Source: Dehalococcoidia bacterium UBA6495
GTDB taxonomy: Bacteria > Chloroflexota > Dehalococcoidia > Lucifugimonadales > UBA826
Assembly (NCBI GenBank): GCA_002435305.1
Contig: DJMH01000044.1
Coordinates: forward strand, 1 to 5,642
Direction: 5' to 3'
Length of the DNA: 5,642 nt
Numbering within the stretch: position 1 is the first letter of the stretch; every line of letters begins with the position of its first letter. Under the pieces are notes generated by a model. It was given only the letters and a program-made list of their open reading frames with translations. It had not been told where the DNA came from and did no database searches. This document shows, one piece after another, positions 1 through 5,642 of the stretch. The translations under genes and the position numbers were made by a program.

Positions 1-747
1 GCTGAGGGAATGGATGTGACTTTTGACTGCTATACATACCCTTATTCGGGTACAACAATCACTATTGGGTTCCCTTTTTGGGCAAAAGATGGCGGCCCCG
101 AAAGACTTATCGAGGCTCTGGAGGATGCGGATGATAGGGCCAGAATGAAAAGAGAGATCTCTGAAGATTCGATAAAGGACAACTGGTTAACCAATTTTAA
201 TCAACCAAAGAATAAAATATATGAAGGTAAATCGATCGCAGAAATTTCAGATTTAAGGAATCAAGACTCGAGGGATGCTCTTTTTGATTTATTGCTTGAG
301 GAAAATCTGGGAATATCGACAGTTGGCCTTGGAACAAATCCGCAAACCCTTCCCGATTTTGTGTCACATCCAGCCGGTATGATAGCCAGTGACGCGATTC
401 TTTTTGGAGATCACCCGAACCCTCGTACATATGGATGTTTTCCAGTAGTGTTGGCAGAATTTGTAAGGGCTGAAAAACAGCTTCGTTTACCAGAGGCTAT
501 TCGGAAGATGACCTCCTTTCCAGCCCAAAGGCTAGGTCTACAAGATAGAGGGATAATTAAAGACGGATTCAAAGCTGACCTGGTCTTGTTTAATCCAGAT
601 ACTGTGAAAGCTTTGGCGACAAAGGATCACCCGAAACAATACCCGGTGGGAATTGATTATGTTTTTGTAAACGGGGACGCTGTCGTGGATAGAGGTGAGA
701 ATACTGGAGCCACTCCAGGCAGAGCTTTAAGGCGAGGCAGAGGCTAA
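1..747 (+). CDS. D-aminoacylase / N-acyl-D-amino-acid deacylase, C-terminal half (5' end outside window)
   Basis: This amidohydrolase-superfamily zinc enzyme would split N-acyl-D-amino acids into a carboxylate and a free D-amino acid, probably in the cytoplasm. The frame is already open at base 1, and the residues before the first ATG (AEG, then MDVTFDCYTYPYSGTT) continue the family's usual segment 'AEGLDVT.D.YPYTAGST', so the ATG at 10 is internal and the gene is truncated by the window edge. About 248 codons remain of a family length near 480-530. The catalytic Asp of the family is seen in 'IASDAILFGD' (codon at 391-393), followed by the hallmark HPNPRTYGCFP and by KMTSFPAQRLGLQDRG and GFKADLVLFNPDTV, the returning small beta domain. 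The metal-binding His and Cys residues lie upstream and cannot be checked. The related dihydroorotase/hydantoinase branch is less likely because the PHPR.YG.FP and KMTS.PA.RLGL blocks are typical of D-aminoacylases. The true substrate is unknown. Confidence 0.9.
   Translation, partial: AEGMDVTFDCYTYPYSGTTITIGFPFWAKDGGPERLIEALEDADDRARMKREISEDSIKDNWLTNFNQPKNKIYEGKSIAEISDLRNQDSRDALFDLLLEENLGISTVGLGTNPQTLPDFVSHPAGMIASDAILFGDHPNPRTYGCFPVVLAEFVRAEKQLRLPEAIRKMTSFPAQRLGLQDRGIIKDGFKADLVLFNPDTVKALATKDHPKQYPVGIDYVFVNGDAVVDRGENTGATPGRALRRGRG
739..743 (+). promoter_or_regulatory. ribosome binding site of the split-barrel flavoprotein gene
   Basis: AGAGG lies eight bases before the ATG at 752 and is embedded in the last codons of the deacylase gene. 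With only four bases between stop and start, this suggests translational coupling of the two genes and supports ATG 752 as the start. Confidence 0.5.
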
Positions 748-751
748 GACA

Positions 752-1216
752 ATGCTTACTGATGAGATAAGGACCTTAATAGAAAATCATAGTGCGGGGA
801 TGGTTGCCACTGTCAATTCGGATGGAACCCCATCCGTCTCTCCTAAGGCCACTTTCTTAATTCTCGCTGATGGTGTTTTGGCTTTTTCCAATATCCGTTC
901 TCCCAACACAATAAAAAACATAAAAGAGAGATCAGCTATTGAGGTGTGTTTTATTGATGTGGTAATTCGTAAATCAGCACGAATCACAGGAAAAGCAAAA
1001 TATTTAGAAAAAAGCGATGCTGATCCGAATCTGATTGCAAAATTTGAACAAACATATGGAGATTATTTGGATGTGATGTCAGGATTTGTTTTGATCGATG
1101 TGAAAAAGGCTGAGTTGATACTATCGCCAGCATATGACTTGGGATTAACCGAGGGTGAATTGCGTGACGAAAATATGAATAAATTGAATAACATTTATCC
1201 TGACCAAATCGCGTAG
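752..1216 (+). CDS. Pyridoxamine 5'-phosphate oxidase-like FMN-binding split-barrel protein
   Basis: A 154-residue protein of the PPOX-like split-barrel fold, usually a homodimer that binds FMN (in some branches F420 or haem) between subunits. The first strands read GMVATVNSDGTPSVSPKATF (residues 16-35), the family's standard opening 'G.vATv..dG.P.vsP', and residues 45-60 (FSNIRSPNTIKNIKER) match the conserved 'fs...s.k..Ni..n' segment that contacts the cofactor phosphate. A second strand pair near residues 73-88 (KSARITGKAKYLEKSD) is the usual 'v.v.G.A.i' part. The length is that of general PPOX-like family proteins, not of biosynthetic PdxH (about 210-220 residues with its own C-terminal motif), so a role in vitamin B6 synthesis is unlikely. 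Substrate unknown; members reduce or oxidise varied small molecules. It sits 4 bases after the deacylase and 7 bases before the next gene, so cotranscription is likely. Confidence 0.85.
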   Translation: MLTDEIRTLIENHSAGMVATVNSDGTPSVSPKATFLILADGVLAFSNIRSPNTIKNIKERSAIEVCFIDVVIRKSARITGKAKYLEKSDADPNLIAKFEQTYGDYLDVMSGFVLIDVKKAELILSPAYDLGLTEGELRDENMNKLNNIYPDQIA

Positions 1217-1223
1217 CATTTTT

Positions 1224-1829
1224 ATGACGACTTTGAAAAATGACATGAACTATGAGAATGAGGTTTTGTCTGGAATAAAGGCTTTATGTCAAAAGGTTTC
1301 TAATGCCACCTTTGAGCAATGCCAATTCTTGGACTGTGATTTCTCAGAATCTGAATTCATTGAATGTAGATTTATCGATTGCGAGTTTAGAGATTCAAAT
1401 CTTAACGTAACTAAATTGACGGGTAGCCGGTTTTTTGAAAGTCAATTTAAAGACTGTAAAGTGACAGGAATTAATTGGACTTCACTCGATTGGACGGGCA
1501 TAACTGTATCCGCCCCTATGGCTTTCGAATCTTGTGATTTGAGTTTTTCAGTATTTAATTCGCTCCACCTCCCAGGATTGACAATCAAGAATTGCAAAGC
1601 TTGGAATGTAGATTTTGAGTCTTGTGATTTAACTCACTCTGAATTCACAAATACAGATTTACAAGACGCTCGTTTTAATGGTACTAAACTGGATAAATCC
1701 GATTTTGATGGGTCAGTCAATTATTATATTGATCCAATGAATAATTCAATTCGGCACGCAAATTTTTCTTTCCCTGAGGTAATTAACCTGCTAAAAGCCT
1801 TTGATATCAAAATTACGGGTTCCGATTAG
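1224..1829 (+). CDS. Pentapeptide-repeat protein of the McbG/Qnr-like type
   Basis: A 201-residue right-handed quadrilateral beta-helix protein. Central Phe/Leu residues recur every five positions from F30 to W85 without a slip (12 repeats, e.g. CQFLD, CDFSE, CRFID), then again from F101 to F161 (13 repeats), with the register moved by one residue near 96-100. All cysteines but C22 sit two places before the central residue. The tail, with YYIDPMNN (167-174) and FSFPEVINLLKAFDIKI (181-197), resembles the C-terminal dimerisation region of Qnr and McbG proteins, which mimic DNA and protect gyrase from quinolones or microcin B17. Qnr proteins are slightly longer, about 214-219 residues. Gyrase binding is inferred from layout only; many pentapeptide proteins have no known role. 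ATG 1224 has no good ribosome binding site and lies seven bases after the previous stop, so coupling is plausible; ATG 1245 is an alternative start. Confidence 0.85.
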   Translation: MTTLKNDMNYENEVLSGIKALCQKVSNATFEQCQFLDCDFSESEFIECRFIDCEFRDSNLNVTKLTGSRFFESQFKDCKVTGINWTSLDWTGITVSAPMAFESCDLSFSVFNSLHLPGLTIKNCKAWNVDFESCDLTHSEFTNTDLQDARFNGTKLDKSDFDGSVNYYIDPMNNSIRHANFSFPEVINLLKAFDIKITGSD

Positions 1830-1890
1830 ATCAGGCATACTTCCGTAGCAGGAAACTACAATTTAAGAACACTTCGATTAATGAGAGTTG
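1830..1890 (+). other. short spacer before the transporter gene
   Basis: This 61-base stretch is the second largest gap in the window. It contains TACAAT (1857-1862), which resembles a -10 box, but no fitting -35 hexamer at 16-18 bases upstream. No hairpin followed by a T-run is visible. GAGAG at 1883-1887 can serve as a ribosome binding site for the ATG at 1891. The genes on either side are probably cotranscribed, though a weak internal promoter cannot be excluded. Confidence 0.3.
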
Positions 1891-3123
1891 ATGATTAAAC
1901 TGAATCCTTCCAAAACGCCTCCATTACCGATCCTTGTCACAAGTTTGTCTGTTTCAGCGGCATTATTGGGTGATGCCATGTTGTATGTGGTTATGCCATC
2001 ACGGCCTGAACTATGGCATTTAACCATAGCCCAAGTTGGGATACTTCTTTCAATAAATCGACTAGTCAGATTGCTTACCAATCCGCTGAGTTCCGTTTTT
2101 GTAGAAAGATATGGAGTGTATACCCCGTTCAGAATATCTTTGCTGGCTTCTTTGGGAGTTTTGGTGGCATATGCCTTTTCGAAAAACTTTATCGTTTTAG
2201 TTTTTGCACGTCTTCTTTGGGGAACCTGTTGGTCTGTCTTACGTCTTGTATCTCAATGGGTGGCCTCAGACCAAAGCACTGAGGAAAACATAGGTCTGAA
2301 CCTCTCCAGCAATGCATCTATAATTCGAATAGGATCGATAGGCGGTGCTGTATTTGGAGGACTCTTATCTGACTATCTCGGGTACGAAGTGGCCTTTATG
2401 CTTTTCGGAATGTTCACCTTGATCGGTTTCTTTATCTGGATTCGCAGGTCCGGTTATCAACACAGGGAGAAATTAGTCAAGAAGGGGAGAAAAGCAACTG
2501 AGTTTATTGGTGTCTTGAAAGATCCCAATGTGTTAGTCCTGAGTATTTCGAGTATGCTCGCCGGGTTAGTGTTTTCAGGCCTAATAGGGGCCACTCTGGG
2601 GCATTTTTTAAGATACAAGTACGGATTAGATTTTGATTTTATTTTAATAACTTTAGGAGTGGCGACTGTCACTGGTTTTGCGTTAGGTATGAAAAGCTGC
2701 GCAGAAGTGTTTGTGGGACCCTTCGGGGGATATTTTTCTGATAACTACGGAAGATATAAGACTTTGGTTTTATCTTCAGGATTCACCTCGATAGGACTTA
2801 TAGGGTTAGGAGGCTTTGACTCACTATTAGGTATTTTTTCTGTTCTTATACTGGTGTTTGTCATGGGAGTTATGTTGATGATGCAGCTTCTAACTTTGGT
2901 TGGAGTTGTCGCTAATGATGAATCCCGTTCCCAGGTTTTTTCCGTTTACAATACTTTCCAAGATTTTGGTTCAGCTCTCGGTCCTCTAGTTGGACTTTCA
3001 TTAATAACGGCAAACCTGTTGCCAATGGTGTACTCAGTGAGTGGCGTTTGCTTGTTCCTTTTGATATTAGGGACATGTCTATTTCTAAACAAAAGGAGAC
3101 CGACATCACTTGAGACAACCTAA
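1891..3123 (+). CDS. Major facilitator superfamily (MFS) transporter, 12 predicted helices
   Basis: A 410-residue inner-membrane transporter with about twelve hydrophobic segments in two halves, normally driven by the proton gradient. Helix 1 spans about residues 13-35 and contains GDAMLYVVMP. Helix 2 carries NRLVRLLTNPL (56-66), then the loop VERYGVYTPFR, a degenerate motif A. The second half has a clear motif A at residues 276-290 (GPFGGYFSDNYGRYK). A positively charged cytoplasmic loop at about 185-212 links helices 6 and 7. I see no motif fixing the substrate or direction. Drug or metabolite export and nucleoside or amino-acid uptake are all possible. A TTG one codon earlier (1888) is an alternative start; ATG 1891 is preferred. 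The stop lies 25 bases before the nucleoside hydrolase ATG, so transporter and hydrolase are probably made together and may share a substrate class, which is inference. Confidence 0.88.
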   Translation: MIKLNPSKTPPLPILVTSLSVSAALLGDAMLYVVMPSRPELWHLTIAQVGILLSINRLVRLLTNPLSSVFVERYGVYTPFRISLLASLGVLVAYAFSKNFIVLVFARLLWGTCWSVLRLVSQWVASDQSTEENIGLNLSSNASIIRIGSIGGAVFGGLLSDYLGYEVAFMLFGMFTLIGFFIWIRRSGYQHREKLVKKGRKATEFIGVLKDPNVLVLSISSMLAGLVFSGLIGATLGHFLRYKYGLDFDFILITLGVATVTGFALGMKSCAEVFVGPFGGYFSDNYGRYKTLVLSSGFTSIGLIGLGGFDSLLGIFSVLILVFVMGVMLMMQLLTLVGVVANDESRSQVFSVYNTFQDFGSALGPLVGLSLITANLLPMVYSVSGVCLFLLILGTCLFLNKRRPTSLETT

Positions 3124-3138
3124 GGCCAATCAATTGTT

Positions 3139-3143
3139 AGGAG
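3139..3143 (+). promoter_or_regulatory. ribosome binding site deciding the nucleoside hydrolase start
   Basis: AGGAG stands five bases before the ATG at 3149. An in-frame TTG at 3110 would lengthen the protein by 13 residues and overlap the transporter gene. Those residues (RQPKANQLLGV) do not belong to the conserved family start, which begins a few residues before the DCDPG motif, so ATG 3149 is chosen. Confidence 0.7.
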
Positions 3144-3148
3144 TGAAA

Positions 3149-4102
3149 ATGAAGGATTATTCTAAACCAGTCATCATTGATTGTGACCCTGGGGTTGATG
3201 ATGCTGCGGCGCTGTTTCTAGCGCTTTCCCACAAAAACCTGGATATACAAGCTATAACGACCATTTTTGGGAATGTGGGACTTCAGCAAACGACTACCAA
3301 CGCGCTCAAGATTTTGGAGGTAGCTAGAAAAACTGGCGTGCCGGTGTTTAAGGGAGTGGAAAAGACATTTGATTATCGAGATCCAATCGATTCTAAAAAT
3401 GTGCATGGGAATGATGGGCTTGGCAACAATTTTTTCCCCGAACCTCCTTCAGACCAATTGATGACCCAGCATGCTGTATTAGCTACGATTGATTTGGCCA
3501 AGAAATTCAAAGGTGAGCTTACGTATGTTGCTTTGGGAAGACTAACGAATTTAGCACTTGCTATTAGCCTAGAACCTTCTATTGTTAATTCCATAAAGGA
3601 GGTCGTGATCATGGGAGGGGCAATTAATGTGCCAGGTAATATTTCGCCAACGGCTTCGGCTAATTTGTTTGGCGATGTACATGGAGCGTCTGTTGTGTAT
3701 AGGTCGGGAATTAACCTTACCCAAATAGGTTTGGATGTCTGTAATGAAGTGGAAATCTCTCCTGATAACCAGGAAGAAATTTGGAACCTAAAGTCTACTG
3801 TCTCCCAATTTTTGGAGAAAATTGTTCCGGTTCATAGAAGCGCTCACCAGATAGGTAATAAAATTCCAGGTGCTGCCAGGTTTAATGACATGCCTGCCGT
3901 GGGCTACACCATCGATCCAACTCTATTTAAATGTGAAACATTGCGAATTCATTTTGAGACGCTAGGGGAGTTCACTAAAGGCCAAACAGTTGTAGATCCA
4001 AAACACTTTGTTGAAGATGCGCAAAATGTTAATGTGGCAATGAAAGTGGATTCAGAGAAATTGGTGAAACTTTGGATGGATGGGATTAAAAGCTATTCTT
4101 GA
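3149..4102 (+). CDS. Nucleoside hydrolase family protein (IunH-like) with altered active-site residues
   Basis: A 317-residue cytoplasmic protein of the inosine-uridine-preferring nucleoside hydrolase family, which cleaves N-ribosidic bonds of nucleosides to base and ribose using a bound calcium ion. The family fingerprint is present: VIIDCDPGVDDAAA gives D13, D17 and D18, equal to D10, D14 and D15 of the Crithidia fasciculata enzyme. H86 in VHGNDGLG, the LTN block, and MGGAINVPGN with N172 are also present. D247 matches the calcium ligand D242. Two differences stand out. The residue before D247 is N246 (FNDMPAV), where the classical enzyme has its acid His241. S170 stands where the ribose-binding Glu166 is expected. 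Specificity and even activity are therefore uncertain; other members replace the leaving-group acid as well. Length is normal (310-320) and the frame is intact. It follows the transporter by 25 bases with its own ribosome binding site. Family membership is sure, the substrate is not. Confidence 0.9.
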   Translation: MKDYSKPVIIDCDPGVDDAAALFLALSHKNLDIQAITTIFGNVGLQQTTTNALKILEVARKTGVPVFKGVEKTFDYRDPIDSKNVHGNDGLGNNFFPEPPSDQLMTQHAVLATIDLAKKFKGELTYVALGRLTNLALAISLEPSIVNSIKEVVIMGGAINVPGNISPTASANLFGDVHGASVVYRSGINLTQIGLDVCNEVEISPDNQEEIWNLKSTVSQFLEKIVPVHRSAHQIGNKIPGAARFNDMPAVGYTIDPTLFKCETLRIHFETLGEFTKGQTVVDPKHFVEDAQNVNVAMKVDSEKLVKLWMDGIKSYS

Positions 4103-4212
4103 TCTGATGGATTGGAGATGAAAAGGATTCAGTTGTTAAAGTTGCCGATGGGGTCGAAGCTCAGGATGCAGTGTGGGCACACCTTTACATCCTAAGCAGA
4201 TAAGGTGATTCA
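4103..4212 (+). other. 110-base spacer before the CoA-transferase gene
   Basis: This is the largest gap in the window. No hairpin with a T-run and no convincing -35/-10 pair is visible. A stretch from 4108 to 4203 is open in the same frame as the following gene and reads rather like protein (VVKVADGVEAQDAVWAHL), but it has no upstream start codon and ends in a stop at 4201-4203, so it may be a gene remnant or chance. A 25-codon ORF at 4118-4195 in another frame has GGAG directly against its ATG, which is too close for a normal site. Confidence 0.35.
4202..4207 (+). promoter_or_regulatory. ribosome binding site of the CoA-transferase gene
   Basis: AAGGTG lies five bases before the ATG at 4213, good spacing for a Shine-Dalgarno site, and it supports this start. 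The core AAGG overlaps the stop codon (TAA, 4201-4203) of the open stretch upstream. Confidence 0.6.
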
Positions 4213-5637
4213 ATGAATAACGAAACTGATTCTCAGTTGGCTTTGGAAAAAATACGGACTTTTAGTAGCATGGACGATTCACTCCTCGAGAGGGTTAGAT
4301 TGACTGGCTTGGAACCTGTATTACCATCTGTTTACAAAACAGGTGTTGCCGCCCAGTCAACTATAGCCGCCTCAGCTCTAGCTGCTTCTGAAATGTGGAG
4401 ATTTAGGACTGGCAAAACCCAAGATGTGTCTGTCGATATGAAGCATGCTGCTATAGGCTTTCGCAGCGAAAGATATACTGAAATAAATGGGGGAGATACA
4501 CCAAAGACGTTCGCCAGTAGTGGAGCAGGTGACAATCCTTCTGAGGTTCACGGATTCTATAAATGTGGTGATGGTGGGTGGCTACAAATACACGCTAATT
4601 ATCCGGCACATAAACAAGGGGTACTAGAGGCCTTTAATTGTGAATCGACAAAAAAAGCAGTGCAAGACACACTTTCAAAAATGACCGCCTCAGAGGCTGA
4701 GACTTATCTGACTGAAAGAGCTTTGCCGGCCGCGATGATGCGTACTCTTCATGAATGGTCTGCCCATCCGCAGGGTATGGCGGTATCTAGACTTCCTCTC
4801 ATAGAAATCGAAAAAATAGGTGAAGCGGACCCTCTCAACTTCTCGGATAATCCCCAAAGACCACTCGAAGGAGTCAAAGTTTTGGAGCTTACCAAAGTAC
4901 TCGCGGGCCCACTTATGGGAAGGACTCTTGCCGAACACGGGGCTAATGTTCTTTGGCTAAACGATCCCCACCTTGACGTCATCGATGGTTTGGTAATGGA
5001 TATGTCAAAAGGGAAGTATCCAGCTCATCTTGATCTTAACAATGAGGTGGATAAAGACACATTTACGAGGCTGGCTAGATCAGCTGATGTGTTCATCCAA
5101 GGGTACAGACCTGGAAGCATAGCCTCCAAAGGCTTTTCACCTCACGATATGGCGGAAATTCATCCAGGTATTGTTTGTGTAGAGATTTCAGCGTTCAGCC
5201 ATGAAGGCCCATGGTCGAATAGACGTGGGTTCGACAGTATCGTGCAAACCGTCAGTGGTATCGGTAGGGAAGGTGGAATTGCAAAGAACCAAGAAGGTAT
5301 GGTGCATTTACCTTGCCAGGCTCTGGATCACGGTACCGGTTACCTCGGTGCCTTTGGTGCGATGGTTGCACTCCTAAAACAAAGACGAGAGGGTGGCAGT
5401 TGGAGGGTTCGTTTATCACTCGCACAAACAGCTCATTGGCTAAAATCACTAGGTCGGATGAATGAAATCACATCTCCCGACATTGAAAGGTCTGATATTT
5501 CAGAATATTTAGGTGAAGTTGAATCATCATATGGAAAAATTACCTTTACTAAGCCTGTAGCACAACTTTCTGAGACGCCGGGGTTCTGGGCATTATCACC
5601 ATCTCCCTTTGGCTCTTACGAACCCATGTGGCACTAG
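4213..5637 (+). CDS. Family III CoA-transferase (CaiB/BaiF), long form with swapped half order
   Basis: A complete 474-residue protein. Family III enzymes move CoA from an acyl-CoA to a free carboxylic acid through an aspartyl-CoA thioester and work in the cytoplasm as interlocked dimers. The canonical front end begins at about residue 216 (RPLEGVKVLELTKVLAGP), followed by LAEHGANVLWL, the VFIQGYRPG block and EISAFSHEGPW. The catalytic Asp is D372 in PCQALDHGTGYLGAFGAM. The first 210 residues instead resemble the back end of a usual member: QDVSVDMKHAA (70-80), GFYKCGDGGWLQIHANYP (114-131) and a ..EWSAHPQGMAVSRLPL.. stretch, so the half order is swapped. The ending, with SETPGFW and PFGSYEPMWH, matches how this roughly 470-residue subfamily normally stops, so it is not truncated. 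The substrate cannot be read from sequence. It lies 110 bases after the nucleoside hydrolase with its own ribosome binding site and may be the last gene of the run. Confidence 0.9.
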   Translation: MNNETDSQLALEKIRTFSSMDDSLLERVRLTGLEPVLPSVYKTGVAAQSTIAASALAASEMWRFRTGKTQDVSVDMKHAAIGFRSERYTEINGGDTPKTFASSGAGDNPSEVHGFYKCGDGGWLQIHANYPAHKQGVLEAFNCESTKKAVQDTLSKMTASEAETYLTERALPAAMMRTLHEWSAHPQGMAVSRLPLIEIEKIGEADPLNFSDNPQRPLEGVKVLELTKVLAGPLMGRTLAEHGANVLWLNDPHLDVIDGLVMDMSKGKYPAHLDLNNEVDKDTFTRLARSADVFIQGYRPGSIASKGFSPHDMAEIHPGIVCVEISAFSHEGPWSNRRGFDSIVQTVSGIGREGGIAKNQEGMVHLPCQALDHGTGYLGAFGAMVALLKQRREGGSWRVRLSLAQTAHWLKSLGRMNEITSPDIERSDISEYLGEVESSYGKITFTKPVAQLSETPGFWALSPSPFGSYEPMWH

Positions 5638-5642
5638 GTCTT

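Noticed and set aside
10..12. ATG at base 10 as the start of the deacylase gene
   Set aside because: The frame is open to base 1 and the residues before this ATG match the conserved family segment, so the gene begins outside the window.
183..192. Palindrome TGGTTAACCA as a regulator site
   Set aside because: It sits inside the deacylase coding sequence with no gene start nearby.
1857..1862. TACAAT as a -10 promoter box for the transporter gene
   Set aside because: No acceptable -35 hexamer is found at the proper distance, and AT-rich hexamers of this kind are common here.
3110..3148. TTG at 3110 as the start of the nucleoside hydrolase, overlapping the transporter gene
   Set aside because: ATG 3149 has AGGAG at ideal spacing, and the extra 13 residues are not part of the conserved family start.
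4171..4182. GTGTG-GG-CACAC inverted repeat as a terminator or operator
   Set aside because: The loop would be only two bases, the stem is short, and no T-run follows.
4118..4195. 25-codon ORF in the spacer before the CoA-transferase gene
   Set aside because: GGAG abuts its ATG with no spacing, the peptide shows no recognisable motif, and an ORF this short is expected by chance.
4328..4342. CTGTTT-ACA-AAACAG inverted repeat as an operator
   Set aside because: It lies inside the CoA-transferase coding region well after the start and is AT-rich and short, so chance is the simplest explanation.

Overview
The window holds six genes, all on the + strand, with little space between them. The gaps are about 4, 7, 61, 25 and 110 bases. 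Base composition is moderate, somewhat AT-leaning by eye, and Shine-Dalgarno-type ribosome binding sites precede several genes. The gene families point to a free-living heterotrophic bacterium. I cannot assign a phylum: a proteobacterial or environmental/marine origin would fit but is not proven. I see no rRNA, tRNA, insertion sequence, CRISPR array, transcription regulator or convincing intrinsic terminator.

Left part (1-1829): the 3' half of a D-aminoacylase / N-acyl-D-amino-acid deacylase gene enters from the left edge. It is followed closely by a small FMN-binding split-barrel protein of the pyridoxamine-phosphate-oxidase-like group. Next comes a 201-residue pentapeptide-repeat protein whose layout resembles McbG/Qnr, the gyrase-protecting DNA mimics.

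Middle part (1891-4102): a 12-helix major facilitator superfamily transporter is followed by a nucleoside hydrolase of the IunH family. The hydrolase keeps its calcium site but has Asn where the catalytic His of the best-studied members lies, and Ser where a ribose-binding Glu lies.

Right part (4103-5642): a 110-base spacer leads into a full-length 474-residue family III (CaiB/BaiF) CoA-transferase. It belongs to the type whose N-terminal half looks like the back end of a usual family member and whose C-terminal half looks like the front end, including the catalytic Asp.

Taken together the layout looks like one transcription unit, or two if the 110-base spacer carries a promoter. Two readings are possible. 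One is a scavenging cluster: N-acyl-D-amino acid hydrolysis, uptake, nucleoside-type glycoside cleavage and CoA activation. The other is a detoxification cluster: a gyrase-protecting protein, an efflux pump and several hydrolases. Sequence alone does not decide between them.
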